Shown: in pieces, positions 1 through 8,717 of the stretch | Layout: each line of letters opens with the position of its first letter | Numbering within the stretch: the first letter of the stretch is position 1 | Assembly: GCA_910577115.1 (NCBI GenBank) | Contig: CAJTMC010000007.1 | Location: 44,329-108,328, forward strand | Direction: 5' to 3' | Origin: an uncultured Lachnospiraceae bacterium | Lineage (GTDB): Bacteria; Bacillota; Clostridia; Lachnospirales; Lachnospiraceae | DNA: 64,000 bases | Translations under genes and position numbers: made by a program | Notes under the pieces: generated by a model | Databases searched by the model: none | What the model was told of the DNA's origin: nothing | The model's input: the letters and a program-made list of their open reading frames with translations, nothing else

Positions 1-3000
1 AGCGAAACGGGATAATCCAAAGCCTGTGTTGTCTTGGGTGATGTATTGTCATGTCCGTCACCATCGTCCCATGTCGTTACCCATGATGTCTCAGCAACCA
101 TAACCTTTTTGCCGTAAGTATTGGCTACATTCGTCAATACAGATGTTAAATTGTCTGAACCGCCATGCCAGAACGGATAGAATGATGCTGCAAATACGTC
201 GTAATCAACATTGTAGGCTGATGCATTTGCCGCATATCCGGTAAACGCACTGGATGAGGGATCTGCAAAGTGCAATGCAACAAGACAATCCTTGTCAAAT
301 TCTCTTACCGCCTTACTTCCGGCGTTGAAAATCTTAGACATGTTCCCCCAGCCTTTTTCCCCACAGATGCCGTTGTTCGTCTCGTTACCGACCTGAACCA
401 TTCCGACATCAACGCCTGCAGCCTTTAAAGCCCTCAGGCTATCCAATGTATAGTCATAAACTGCCTGTTCTTTCTGTTCAAGCGAATATTTTTCCCACGC
501 CTTCGGAGCGTCCTGTTTTGACGGATCTGCCCAGAAATCCGAATAGTGGAAGTCTATCAAAACGCGCATACCTGCATTTGTCGCAAGCCTGCCGATAATC
601 TTTGCTTTCTCCAAATCATTGTTACCGCCGCCGTATCCGTTGCCGTTTCCGTCATACGGATCGTTCCAGATACGAATACGAACCCAGTTCGTGCCGCCAT
701 CATGCAGCAGCTTAAAGAAGCCCGCATCTGAGAGCGCTTTTCCGTTCTCGTCCTTGAAAATCGTTCCGCTCTCTTTTAATGCAACATAAGAGGATACGTC
801 TGCACCCATGATAAAATCGTCTGCCACTGCTACGGGAGTTACCTCGATTGTCGATCTTGACCAAGTACTTGGAACCAGCTCTTCCATTGCTGTCGTCAGC
901 TCGTCATATGCCGTCTGAATTTCCTCATTTGTAGGAGCGTCCTTTTTCGTCACTGTTTCTGCCGCAGTAATCTTTTCAAGAAACAGATTCCACTTTCCGC
1001 CGTCGCTTTCGCTGTCATGATAATACTGATTTTCACCGGTTTCTTCCGCTTTCAGATCATCATCTCTGAGTTTTACCGCCGTATCAACCAAATTTTTCAG
1101 ATCATCTAACGTAATTAGTCTTGAATCGGTAAGCTGTCCGTCTTTATAATAAACATATCCTTTAAAGACAGGTGTAATATCCACACCATACTCATCGCCT
1201 GCGGGACCGTTCAAAAGGCTCTTTACCCATGTATCCTCGCTGCTTCCCTTGATGTATAAATCAAAAATTTTATCAGATACATTTTCTGTATCGGGTACAC
1301 TCATTGTCAGATAATACCAATTATTAATACTATCCGGTATCATATCATAAAAATTGTTATTCCACTCGTCCGTCTTGCTTGCCGTAAGCGAAGCGCTTTC
1401 TCCGGTATTCTCGTCTATATATGTAAGCGTATCGGATAACGCAAGCATTGGTGTATTGGTTTCACTATATACATAGAACGTTACGTTACGCATAATAGCA
1501 GTTGCCATATCACCCGAATAGCCTTTGCCGTTTTTCACTGCATAAGAAGTCTCTCCTGCATTTAATACGGGATAATTGTTCTCATTATATGTTTCTACGG
1601 CGCTTGCCGGATCGCTCTTTTTATGGATTTCAAATCCCGGATAATTTGCAGACGGAGTCGGAACGAAAACCATAGGGATACTATACCAACCGGGATATTC
1701 GTCCACTGCTGTCATGATATGGGCATCACCTGCATTCCATACATACCAATCCGCATAGGTATCTGCTACGGAATAAGAATTATCGCCGCTCCAGAAAACC
1801 AATCCTAATTCATCGTCCTTGTCAATGCTGTCATTATAATAATAAAACATGACCGTCTCTGCCTTAGCTTCCATATCTGCCATGACAGACTGCAGTGCCT
1901 GATATGCATTTGTAATGTCTTCACTCATGTAGTCGTCTGCTTTTGTATCGTCACTGCTCTCGCAGGTACTTACGACAGTTTCTGCCTGCGTCTTTGCATC
2001 CTGAAATGCTTTCCAGGAAGCTTCCGTGTAAGAATCCTGACCATTTGTCTCAATGGCTGCAAGCTCCTCCGATGCGAGCAAATCTTTCAGCATTTTTAAA
2101 GTAACACCGTCGGCAAGCTCCATTGACTCGTAGAATACGCCGTCTTTATAATAAACCTTTCCGTCAAAAACCTGCGTAAAGTCAGCGCTCCACTCATCGC
2201 TTGCAGGACCATTTAACAGATTCTTTGCCCACTCATATGTGCCGTCTTTCTTGATGTTTAAGTCAAATAACTTATCAGACGCATTTTCTGTGTCCGGTAC
2301 GCTAAATGTCAGGGAATACCAGTTGTTTTGTTCGTCCGGTTTCAAATCATAACATCTGTTATTCCACTCGTCTGTACTGTCTGCCGTAAGTTCGACAATG
2401 GCTCCATTGCTTTCATCTACATTTTGAAGTGTATTTTTCAAAGAAAGTGACGGTATTCCCGTATCACTATATACATAGAACGTAACATTGCGCATCGCTG
2501 CTTTTGCGTCTGCTTCGCCTTCGTACAGCTTGGTTGTCATTTCAAATGATTTTACTGCGTAAGTATCTGCTTCTCCGGTAAAAAATTTGCTGTATATGTC
2601 ATTGTTTCCTGCATTACCGGCAGAGCTTCCGCAGGTAAATATTGCCGTATCATTTCCTTCGATTAGTATTTGGAAATTCGCATTATCCGTTTCCTTTCCG
2701 GTAAACGTGAGCGGAATGGTATACCAACCTGTATATCCGGCAGATGTCATTTCATAAACATCATCACTTCCCCATGCCTTCCAAGCTGCTATGCTTGCAG
2801 TAGAAGAAATGTTACTGTTGCTGCTCCATTGATAAACACCAACGCCTTTGCCGTCTGTGTCCCCGACATAATAGTTGAAGTTTATTGTAACGGATACCGT
2901 TTTTTCAACTAAACCATCCTTTGCCTCACTTAATTTGTTATAAGCAGTTTCGATTGCGGCAGCATCTGTCGATACGGCATCAATCAATGCCTTTGCGTCC

Positions 3001-4001
3001 GTAAGCGCTGTCTGAAGCGCATCCCAGCCTGATTCGTAATCCTCTTCGGTTTTTCCCTCTATCAGCGCCTGTGTTTCATCATATAATTTCTGCAAATCTT
3101 CCAACGTATATAGAACTTCCGTTTGTTCTGTGCAGTATAATGAAACATCATCAATGCAAATCCAAGCGCCGTTCTTCGAAGTTACGGCAAGACCAACTGC
3201 ATAATCTGCCTTGTTTTCCGTAAGGTCAAATTCATAAGTAACTTCCGTCCAACTACCGCTTATCTCTGTCTCAGTTCCTTTGTCCTCTCCCTGATATAAA
3301 TAAGCGGTTGTGTCAGCTCCCTTCACCCATGCTGTCATCTTATATTTGCCTGCGGGTAACGTAAGCGCCTGATATACATTTAAAGTATAATCCGCATTAT
3401 ATGTAACTGCTAAACCATATTCTCCGTTATCTTCCGCAGGTGTGTCAACATTTGCAGCCCAGCCATCCAGTTTCAGGGTGACGCTGTCCCAATAATTATC
3501 GGTAAACGCCCATTCTCCCAGCTTACCGTCTGCCCACTCTAAATTCGTAAAGCCGCCGCCCGTAATATAATTTGTGCTTTCCGCCGGCGCATCTGTTTCA
3601 TCGCCTTCGCGATTATCTGTCTCTGAATCGTTCTTATCCGTATCCTCTTTTGCAGTTGTTTCACTTTCCTCTTCTGAGGTTGTTTCTGTTTCAACTGTTT
3701 CTGTTTCAACTGTTTCTGTTTCAACTGTTTCTGTTTCGCTTTCAACCGTTTCCGTTTGGCTTTCCACACGCCCGTAAGATGTCTCTCTGCTCTCTTTGTC
3801 CTCAGAGTCGTTCGATGACGCAACATCTTCCGATTCCTGCGCGAAAGTTTCCTCATCCTCAGACAATTCCACCTCATCCGTTCTGTCGGATTGCGCCGCA
3901 TGAACCGTCATATCCGGTATTGACAGGCTTGTCAATATCATTGCCGCACTTAAAATTCCGCACAGACTTTTTTGAATGTACTGCTTCGTTTTTTTTCTCA
4001 T
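1..4001 (-). CDS. Secreted multimodular GH53 endo-beta-1,4-galactanase (partial, runs off left edge)
   Basis: Extracellular enzyme expected to cut beta-1,4-galactan side chains of pectin. The frame is open from the ATG at 4001 to the window edge, so the C-terminus is missing. Residues 1-36 are a signal peptide; about 75-121 is a Glu/Thr/Val low-complexity linker; about 144-290 is a beta-sandwich resembling a galactan-binding CBM (CBM61-like, inferred). Three helical FIVAR-like spacers (about 295-360, 630-705, 960-1050) alternate with two copies of a roughly 250-residue unknown module. GH53 begins near residue 1057 with MGADVSSY; the acid/base Glu lies in VGNETN (E1207) and the nucleophile Glu in VAETSW (E1304), 97 residues apart. 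The ribosome site AAAGGAG precedes the start. I checked the reading frame at several points and saw no break. GH53 identity is firm; module names are tentative. Confidence 0.9.
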   Translation of the reverse strand, partial: MRKKTKQYIQKSLCGILSAAMILTSLSIPDMTVHAAQSDRTDEVELSEDEETFAQESEDVASSNDSEDKESRETSYGRVESQTETVESETETVETETVETETVETETTSEEESETTAKEDTDKNDSETDNREGDETDAPAESTNYITGGGFTNLEWADGKLGEWAFTDNYWDSVTLKLDGWAANVDTPAEDNGEYGLAVTYNADYTLNVYQALTLPAGKYKMTAWVKGADTTAYLYQGEDKGTETEISGSWTEVTYEFDLTENKADYAVGLAVTSKNGAWICIDDVSLYCTEQTEVLYTLEDLQKLYDETQALIEGKTEEDYESGWDALQTALTDAKALIDAVSTDAAAIETAYNKLSEAKDGLVEKTVSVTINFNYYVGDTDGKGVGVYQWSSNSNISSTASIAAWKAWGSDDVYEMTSAGYTGWYTIPLTFTGKETDNANFQILIEGNDTAIFTCGSSAGNAGNNDIYSKFFTGEADTYAVKSFEMTTKLYEGEADAKAAMRNVTFYVYSDTGIPSLSLKNTLQNVDESNGAIVELTADSTDEWNNRCYDLKPDEQNNWYSLTFSVPDTENASDKLFDLNIKKDGTYEWAKNLLNGPASDEWSADFTQVFDGKVYYKDGVFYESMELADGVTLKMLKDLLASEELAAIETNGQDSYTEASWKAFQDAKTQAETVVSTCESSDDTKADDYMSEDITNAYQALQSVMADMEAKAETVMFYYYNDSIDKDDELGLVFWSGDNSYSVADTYADWYVWNAGDAHIMTAVDEYPGWYSIPMVFVPTPSANYPGFEIHKKSDPASAVETYNENNYPVLNAGETSYAVKNGKGYSGDMATAIMRNVTFYVYSETNTPMLALSDTLTYIDENTGESASLTASKTDEWNNNFYDMIPDSINNWYYLTMSVPDTENVSDKIFDLYIKGSSEDTWVKSLLNGPAGDEYGVDITPVFKGYVYYKDGQLTDSRLITLDDLKNLVDTAVKLRDDDLKAEETGENQYYHDSESDGGKWNLFLEKITAAETVTKKDAPTNEEIQTAYDELTTAMEELVPSTWSRSTIEVTPVAVADDFIMGADVSSYVALKESGTIFKDENGKALSDAGFFKLLHDGGTNWVRIRIWNDPYDGNGNGYGGGNNDLEKAKIIGRLATNAGMRVLIDFHYSDFWADPSKQDAPKAWEKYSLEQKEQAVYDYTLDSLRALKAAGVDVGMVQVGNETNNGICGEKGWGNMSKIFNAGSKAVREFDKDCLVALHFADPSSSAFTGYAANASAYNVDYDVFAASFYPFWHGGSDNLTSVLTNVANTYGKKVMVAETSWVTTWDDGDGHDNTSPKTTQALDYPVS
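3682..3737. repeat. 15-bp tandem repeat coding an E-T-V linker
   Basis: The unit GTTTCTGTTTCAACT occurs three times perfectly, followed by a partial fourth copy. On the minus strand it encodes repeated Val-Glu-Thr-Glu-Thr in the galactanase linker. Fifteen bases keep frame, so copy number could vary without breaking the gene. Confidence 0.9.
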
Positions 4002-4055
4002 TCTTACAATCCTACTCCTTTCTACGTTTGAAACCGTCTTCCAATAGTTCATTTT

Positions 4056-4074
4056 TTGTGCACATTTTGCACAA
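4056..4074. promoter_or_regulatory. Inverted repeat in galactanase leader (candidate operator)
   Basis: TTGTGC and GCACAA are separated by 7 bases. The site lies between a possible -10 (TATAAT on the minus strand, 4097-4102) and the galactanase start at 4001. The half-site GTGC resembles that of the xylB palindrome. Function as a repressor site is inference. Confidence 0.35.
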
Positions 4075-4203
4075 TTGTTTATATTTATATGAGCCTATTA
4101 TAAATTTTTTATAAAAAACTTTCCAGAGCTTTATTTTATCTTGTGTGAAACTGCACATTTTTTGAGGGTTTTTACTTTATATAGGGACATTTTTCTGTAC
4201 AAC

Positions 4204-4237
4204 AAAAAAATCTAAGGAAACATACCGTCTCCTTAGA
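4204..4237 (-). terminator. Rho-independent terminator after xylB
   Basis: An 8-bp perfect stem (TCTAAGGA with TCCTTAGA, 4211-4237) is followed on the minus strand by seven T residues. It lies 17 bases beyond the xylB stop. Confidence 0.85.
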
Positions 4238-4253
4238 CCTTTTATCCTATTAC

Positions 4254-5729
4254 CTATTGAATTTCCGGAAAAATACTTTTCACTGCCGGATATACTTTCT
4301 TAAACTTCTGATACCGCTCCTCATACCGATTCGCAATCTCCGCGTCAGGCTCTACCGTATCTGTCACCTTCACAAGCTTATCCGCAGCCTCCTGAACCGA
4401 TGCATACTCGCCACATGCCACAGCGGCAAGAATTGCACCGCCGTATCCGGGGCCTTCTTCGCTCTCTATGATATCAAGACGAATATTCAGAACATTTGCA
4501 AAAATCTTCTTCCAAAGCGGACTCTTTGCGCCGCCGCCGCAGATTTTTGACGCTTGAATATCAATGCCAAGACTTTTTGCCACCTCAAACGAATCGCGGA
4601 TTGCAAACGCGACACCCTCCAGCACTGCCTGATACAGGTCTGCCCTTGAAGAATCCATCGTCATGCCGATAAAGGTTCCTCTTGCGTTCGCATCATTGTG
4701 CGGAGAACGCTCACCCATGAGATACGGGAGAAAGTACACATGGTTATTTCCAAGCTTCTCATCTGTAATCGGCTCCTGCTCTTTTGCGAAATCCGTTGTC
4801 TTTAAAATATCTTCCATCCACCATTTATTGCATGATGCGGCACTCAGCATACAGCCCATCAGATGATAGCTGCCGTCCGCATGAGCAAAGGAATGCAGCG
4901 CATTATTTTTGTCCACACCAAAGGTCTTATTAGAAATAAAAATTGTGCCGCTCGTTCCAAGCGAAATATTACATCTTGCATCCCCAACGGTACCCGTTCC
5001 GATAGCTGCCGCCGCATTGTCGCCTGCACCTGCTGCCACTTTGACGCCTTCAGGAAAACCAAGCTCCTTTGCCACATCAGGCTTGAGTGTTCCGACCACC
5101 TCATAGCTTTCATAAATCTTCGCAAGCTGCGACTCCTGAATACCGCAGATTTCGATCATTTCTTTTGACCAGCATTTATGTTCCACATCAAACAAAAGCA
5201 TACCGGATGCATCTGAAACGTCAGTGCAGAAACTTCCTGTCAGCATATATGCGATGTAATCTTTGGGAAGCATAATTTTTTCTATCTTTGCGAAATTCTC
5301 AGGCTCATTGTTCTTTACCCACAGAATCTTTGGTGCAGTAAAGCCTGTAAATGCAATGTTTGCTGTATATTCAGAAAGCTTTTCTTTCCCGATTTCATTA
5401 TTCAGATAATCGGTTTCTACCTGTGTTCTGCCATCATTCCAAAGAATTGCCGGACGAATCACGTTATCGTCCTTATCAAGAATAACAAGTCCATGCATCT
5501 GACCGCCGAAGCTGATTCCCGCTATCTGTTCCTTATCATACGAACCTGTCAGGTCCTTTAATCCGTCTTTCACCGCGCTCCACCAATCCTCGGGCTTCTG
5601 CTCACTCCACCCCGGATTCGGGAAATAGAGCGGATACTCCTTTGACACAACATTCACAATCTTTCCGTTCCCTTCCATCAAAAGGAGTTTCACAGCCGAA
5701 GTCCCAAGATCAACACCTATGTAGTACAT
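4254..5729 (-). CDS. xylB: Xylulokinase (FGGY family)
   Basis: Cytoplasmic kinase that phosphorylates D-xylulose to xylulose 5-phosphate using ATP, feeding the pentose phosphate pathway. The 491-residue product is normal length. The ATP-binding start YYIGVDLGTSAVK, the substrate-contact region GQMHGLV with ILWNDGR, and the C-terminal CGGGAKSPLWKKI and GPGYGGAILA blocks are all present. The open frame extends upstream to 5813, but that would start inside the -35 box. The ATG at 5729, preceded by AAAGGATGGG, is therefore chosen. No xylA or transporter is adjacent. A strong promoter with an embedded palindrome and a terminator make this a single-gene unit. Other FGGY sugar kinases are possible but less likely. 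Confidence 0.9.
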   Translation of the reverse strand: MYYIGVDLGTSAVKLLLMEGNGKIVNVVSKEYPLYFPNPGWSEQKPEDWWSAVKDGLKDLTGSYDKEQIAGISFGGQMHGLVILDKDDNVIRPAILWNDGRTQVETDYLNNEIGKEKLSEYTANIAFTGFTAPKILWVKNNEPENFAKIEKIMLPKDYIAYMLTGSFCTDVSDASGMLLFDVEHKCWSKEMIEICGIQESQLAKIYESYEVVGTLKPDVAKELGFPEGVKVAAGAGDNAAAAIGTGTVGDARCNISLGTSGTIFISNKTFGVDKNNALHSFAHADGSYHLMGCMLSAASCNKWWMEDILKTTDFAKEQEPITDEKLGNNHVYFLPYLMGERSPHNDANARGTFIGMTMDSSRADLYQAVLEGVAFAIRDSFEVAKSLGIDIQASKICGGGAKSPLWKKIFANVLNIRLDIIESEEGPGYGGAILAAVACGEYASVQEAADKLVKVTDTVEPDAEIANRYEERYQKFKKVYPAVKSIFPEIQ

Positions 5730-5784
5730 ATTTTCACCCATCCTTTCACTATTATAACTTTTCCGAACCGTTACTGATACTATA

Positions 5785-5813
5785 ACTATAGCATCGTGCA
5801 CGTGCACGGTCAA
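5785..5813 (-). promoter_or_regulatory. xylB promoter with embedded perfect palindrome
   Basis: On the minus strand TTGACC (5808-5813) is separated by 17 bases from TATAGT (5785-5790), a good sigma-A promoter. The spacer contains the 14-bp perfect palindrome CGTGCACGTGCACG (5795-5808), which also touches the -35. A repressor bound there would block RNA polymerase. A LacI-type regulator is a reasonable guess from the central CG, but none is encoded here. Confidence 0.75.
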
Positions 5814-5832
5814 GCAAAATATAGAAAACCGG

Positions 5833-5861
5833 TTGTATCGTTTTCTCTTTTATGCTATTTT
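5833..5861 (+). promoter_or_regulatory. Promoter of the BrnT/BrnA-like pair
   Basis: TTGTAT, 17 bases, TATTTT, then a GAGGTGATGA ribosome site before the ATG at 5878. It is back to back with the xylB promoter. Confidence 0.5.
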
Positions 5862-5877
5862 ATTATTGAGGTGATGA

Positions 5878-6300
5878 ATGATTAAAAAAGAAGACTCAAA
5901 AACAATAACATTCTGTCTCGGGGACATGACCTTTGAATATGATGAGTGGAAAAACGAATATAATATTAAGCATCATGGTATTTCATTTAAACATGCCGCC
6001 CGAGTGTTTTTTGACTACGACAGAATCGAACTATATGACGAAGATAACAGTGAAACGGAAGATCGTTATAATACAATAGGTGATTTGTCAGCGGGATATG
6101 CCGGTATTCCAGCTATCAGTGAAACTGTTATCGGAAATATCAGCTCATTTACGCAAAATGTAAGTGATATTATATTTGTTGTCTATACAGAACGAATACA
6201 GATTGATGAAGCTGGACAAAAAACAGATGTTACCAGACTAATATCCGCCAGATTTGCAACAAATTTTGAAAGGGGATTATATTATGGTAAATGCCAATGA
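5878..6300 (+). CDS. BrnT-like type II toxin
   Basis: A 140-residue protein resembling BrnT (DUF497), a RelE-fold ribonuclease toxin that halts growth by cutting RNA. Matching features are FEYDEWKNEYNIKHHGISF near the N-terminus, AARVFFDYDRIELYD, EDRYNTIG, FVVYTERI, and the C-terminal RLISARFATNFER. Canonical BrnT is about 90-100 residues. Here roughly 25 extra residues sit between the EDRYNTIG strand and the FVVYTER strand, and there is an N-terminal extension. The toxin-first order and overlap with a short downstream gene agree with a BrnT-BrnA unit. Family assignment is by motif reading; activity is inferred. Confidence 0.75.
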   Translation: MIKKEDSKTITFCLGDMTFEYDEWKNEYNIKHHGISFKHAARVFFDYDRIELYDEDNSETEDRYNTIGDLSAGYAGIPAISETVIGNISSFTQNVSDIIFVVYTERIQIDEAGQKTDVTRLISARFATNFERGLYYGKCQ

Positions 6301-6478
6301 AATGTCAAAAGAAATGATAGCAGCACTTTCTTTCTCAGAGAGTGAAAAAAAATCACTTGACGAAGCAAGAGAAAAACCAATCATTTTTGATACGGACTGT
6401 CCGGAAACAACTCCGGAACAGGCACTGAAATTCAAACGGGTAAATCCGCCGAGAACTAAAATAGAAAAAAGAGCATAA
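6284..6478 (+). CDS. BrnA-like antitoxin candidate
   Basis: A 64-residue acidic protein starting at the ATG at 6284, chosen because GAAAGGGGA lies just upstream. It overlaps the toxin gene by 17 bases, so translation is probably coupled. The visible SFSESEKKSLDEAREKPIIFDTD and PEQALKF segments resemble the short linear neutralising part of antitoxins; no clear DNA-binding domain was recognised. The role comes mainly from its position after a BrnT-like toxin. Confidence 0.6.
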   Translation: MVNANEMSKEMIAALSFSESEKKSLDEAREKPIIFDTDCPETTPEQALKFKRVNPPRTKIEKRA

Positions 6479-6535
6479 ATCGCATAAGCCTTGCTTAATA
6501 AGGAACGCCAAGCCGCAGCGTTCCTTTCCAAATTT

Positions 6536-7042
6536 TCATGTATTCCATTTTCTATGATGCAGCGCACCTTCCAGCTGCATATTTTGAAATCCCTGCTGCC
6601 GAAGCGCTTCATACAAAACAATACTCACGCTGTTTGCCAAATTCAGGCTTCTTATTTGATCCAGCATCGGAATCCGGATGCATGTCTCTTCGTGCTCCAC
6701 AAGGATGTCCTCCGGAATGCCTCCGCTTTCTCTGCCAAACATAATAAAATCATTTTCGCCAAACACTGCGTCCGTATAGACGTTCCTTGCCTTTGTCGTT
6801 GCCATCCAGATTTTTGCATTGGGATTATCTTTCAGATTTTGTTCCACAAATTCCTCAAAATTCATATATCGGCGCACGTCCAAATGTTCCCAATAATCCA
6901 TTCCGGCGCGGCGCAGCTCCTTGCCTGTAAGCCGAAATCCCAGCGGCTCTATCAAATGCAGCACCGTCCCTGTTGCGACGCAGGTTCGTCCGATATTACC
7001 TGTATTTGCCGGAATTTCCGGCTGGTGCAGTACAATATTCAT
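6536..7042 (-). CDS. trmL: tRNA (cytidine(34)-2'-O)-methyltransferase
   Basis: SPOUT methyltransferase that 2'-O-methylates the wobble base of tRNA-Leu using S-adenosylmethionine. Visible motifs are the N-terminal LHQPEIPANTGNIGRTC, LIEPLGF, the knot segment FGRESGGIP, and IPMLDQIRSLNLANSVSIVLYE. At 168 residues it is typical length. A longer frame exists to 7153, but the start at 7042 matches the family N-terminus. That ATG shares one base with the TGA stop of the aminotransferase gene, so the two are translationally coupled. Confidence 0.93.
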   Translation of the reverse strand: MNIVLHQPEIPANTGNIGRTCVATGTVLHLIEPLGFRLTGKELRRAGMDYWEHLDVRRYMNFEEFVEQNLKDNPNAKIWMATTKARNVYTDAVFGENDFIMFGRESGGIPEDILVEHEETCIRIPMLDQIRSLNLANSVSIVLYEALRQQGFQNMQLEGALHHRKWNT

Positions 7043-8220
7043 CACTTCTTTTCCTCGCGCAGCTTCCTGACAAACCGCTCCAGCCGCCCAATTGCAACCT
7101 TGAGCTTTTCCAGTGAATATGCGTAAGAAATGCGCAGGAATCCCTCGCCGCAATCACCAAATGCAGTGCCCGGCACAACTGCCACCTTCTCTGCCTCCAA
7201 AAATTTCATCGCAAATTCATCGCTCGTCATGCCAAACTCCTTGATACATGGGAATATGTAAAATGCTCCGAACGGTTCAAAGCACTCAAGCCCCATCTCC
7301 TGAAAGGCATGGACAAGAAACCGTCTTCTCTGATTATAGGATTCCCGCATCTTTTGCACGTCCTCGTCGCCGTTTCGCATCGCGTCAACCGCTGCATACT
7401 GTGACGTTGTCGGTGCACACATAATGCAAAACTGGTGTATCTTGTACATCTGTTCGATAATTTTTGCCGGCGCGCATGTGTACCCAAGACGCCACCCTGT
7501 CATTGCATGTGACTTCGAAAAGCCGTTAATCAAAACAGTACGCTCCCACATACCGGAAATATTAGCAATCGATACATGCTTTTCCGTATAACAAAGCTCA
7601 GAATAAATCTCATCGGAAAGCACAAACAAATCATGCTTTATAATCACTTCCGCAATCGCCTCTAAGTCTTTCCGCTCCATAATCGCACCTGTAGGATTGT
7701 TCGGGAACGGCAAAATCAAGATCTTCGTTTTATCCGTAATTGCGTCCTCCAGCTCCTGCGCAGTTAGTCTGAACTGATTCTCATGCTTCAACTCAATTAT
7801 AACGGGCTTTGCCCCTGCAAGCACAGCACATGGTTCATACGAAACATAACTCGGCTGCGGAATCAGTACCTCATCTCCCGGATCTACCATTGCACGAAGC
7901 GCAATATCGATTGCCTCCGACCCGCCGACCGTCACCAGCATCTCTTTTTTTGCATCATAACTCAAATCATATCTTCTTTTTAAAAATTTGCTTATCTCCT
8001 CACGCAGCTCTGTAAGTCCTGCATTGGAAGTATAAAATGTACGTCCTTTCTCAAGGGAATAGATACCCTCGTCGCGGATATGCCAAGGCGTTTCAAAGTC
8101 CGGCTCGCCTACGCCGAGCGAAATTGCCTCCGGATCATTCAGCTCACTCACAATGTCAAAAAACTTGCGAATACCCGAAGGCTTTATTTGTGTAATGGTA
8201 CTTGATAATGGGTTTCTCAT
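7042..8220 (-). CDS. PLP-dependent aminotransferase, class I/II (aspartate/aromatic type)
   Basis: Fold-type I aminotransferase, 392 residues. Visible are the substrate strap SLGVGEPDFETP (34-45), the PLP-contact NNPTGA (174-179), LSDEIY (201-206), and the PLP lysine K236 in NGFSKSHAMTGWRLGY. The family interconverts amino acids and 2-oxo acids; the substrate cannot be told from sequence, and PatA-like or aspartate aminotransferase are both plausible. The gene overlaps its upstream Lrp-type regulator by four bases (ATGA) and is followed with a one-base overlap by trmL, so the three form one operon. The regulator probably senses an amino acid connected to this enzyme. Confidence 0.9.
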   Translation of the reverse strand: MRNPLSSTITQIKPSGIRKFFDIVSELNDPEAISLGVGEPDFETPWHIRDEGIYSLEKGRTFYTSNAGLTELREEISKFLKRRYDLSYDAKKEMLVTVGGSEAIDIALRAMVDPGDEVLIPQPSYVSYEPCAVLAGAKPVIIELKHENQFRLTAQELEDAITDKTKILILPFPNNPTGAIMERKDLEAIAEVIIKHDLFVLSDEIYSELCYTEKHVSIANISGMWERTVLINGFSKSHAMTGWRLGYTCAPAKIIEQMYKIHQFCIMCAPTTSQYAAVDAMRNGDEDVQKMRESYNQRRRFLVHAFQEMGLECFEPFGAFYIFPCIKEFGMTSDEFAMKFLEAEKVAVVPGTAFGDCGEGFLRISYAYSLEKLKVAIGRLERFVRKLREEKK

Positions 8221-8699
8221 GGTGTTACCTGCATCCTTTCGTCAGTTTCTTTCTTTCCAAGAATCGTGCCATGATCCTTATATTTCTTTAATATAAAGTG
8301 TGTCGCTGTACTGATGACAGGATCTAATATGGAAAGTTTTTCTGACACAAATTTGGATACTTCCTTGAGCGTCTTTCCTTCCAATGTCACAAGAAGGTCA
8401 TAGCCGCCGGAAATCAGATACACAGCATGCACCTCCGGATATTTATAAATGCGTTCTGCCACGCTGTCAAAGCCGTTTCCGCGCTGCGGTGTCACACGCA
8501 CCTCAATCAGCGCATTCACCTTCTCCACATCGGTTTTCTCCCAGTCAATCAACGTATGATAACCGCAGATAACTCCCTCTTTCTCCATTTTTTCCATCTC
8601 GTTTACAATTGTTGTCTCATCGACGCCAAGAATGATTGCAAGCTCACGCAAATCAATTCTGCTATTCTTTTCTATGATTGATAAAATCTTTTCTCTCAT
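8217..8699 (-). CDS. Lrp/AsnC-family transcriptional regulator
   Basis: A 160-residue DNA-binding protein with an N-terminal helix-turn-helix (about 1-50, with RIDLRELAIILGVDETTI) and a C-terminal RAM ligand-binding domain (HTLIDWEK through GGYDLLVTLEGKT). Lrp-type proteins bind amino acids and often control neighbouring metabolic genes. It is the first gene of the aminotransferase-trmL operon, with ATGA overlap. The ribosome site AAAGGAG lies 12 bases from the start. Autoregulation is likely but no operator was identified. Confidence 0.92.
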   Translation of the reverse strand: MREKILSIIEKNSRIDLRELAIILGVDETTIVNEMEKMEKEGVICGYHTLIDWEKTDVEKVNALIEVRVTPQRGNGFDSVAERIYKYPEVHAVYLISGGYDLLVTLEGKTLKEVSKFVSEKLSILDPVISTATHFILKKYKDHGTILGKKETDERMQVTP

Positions 8700-8717
8700 T
8701 TTATGCTCATACTCCTT

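Noticed and set aside
3682..3737. Possible CRISPR-like repeats
   Set aside because: The units are contiguous in-frame 15-bp repeats inside a coding linker with no spacers.
3539..4114. Several frames on both strands over the galactanase N-terminus, one of them rich in Arg/Lys/Gln repeats
   Set aside because: They are shadows of the E/T-rich coding region of the galactanase in other frames; no ribosome sites fit.
5730..5813. Longer N-terminus for xylB
   Set aside because: It would include the promoter -35 and palindrome, and the family N-terminus begins at MYYIGVDLGTS.
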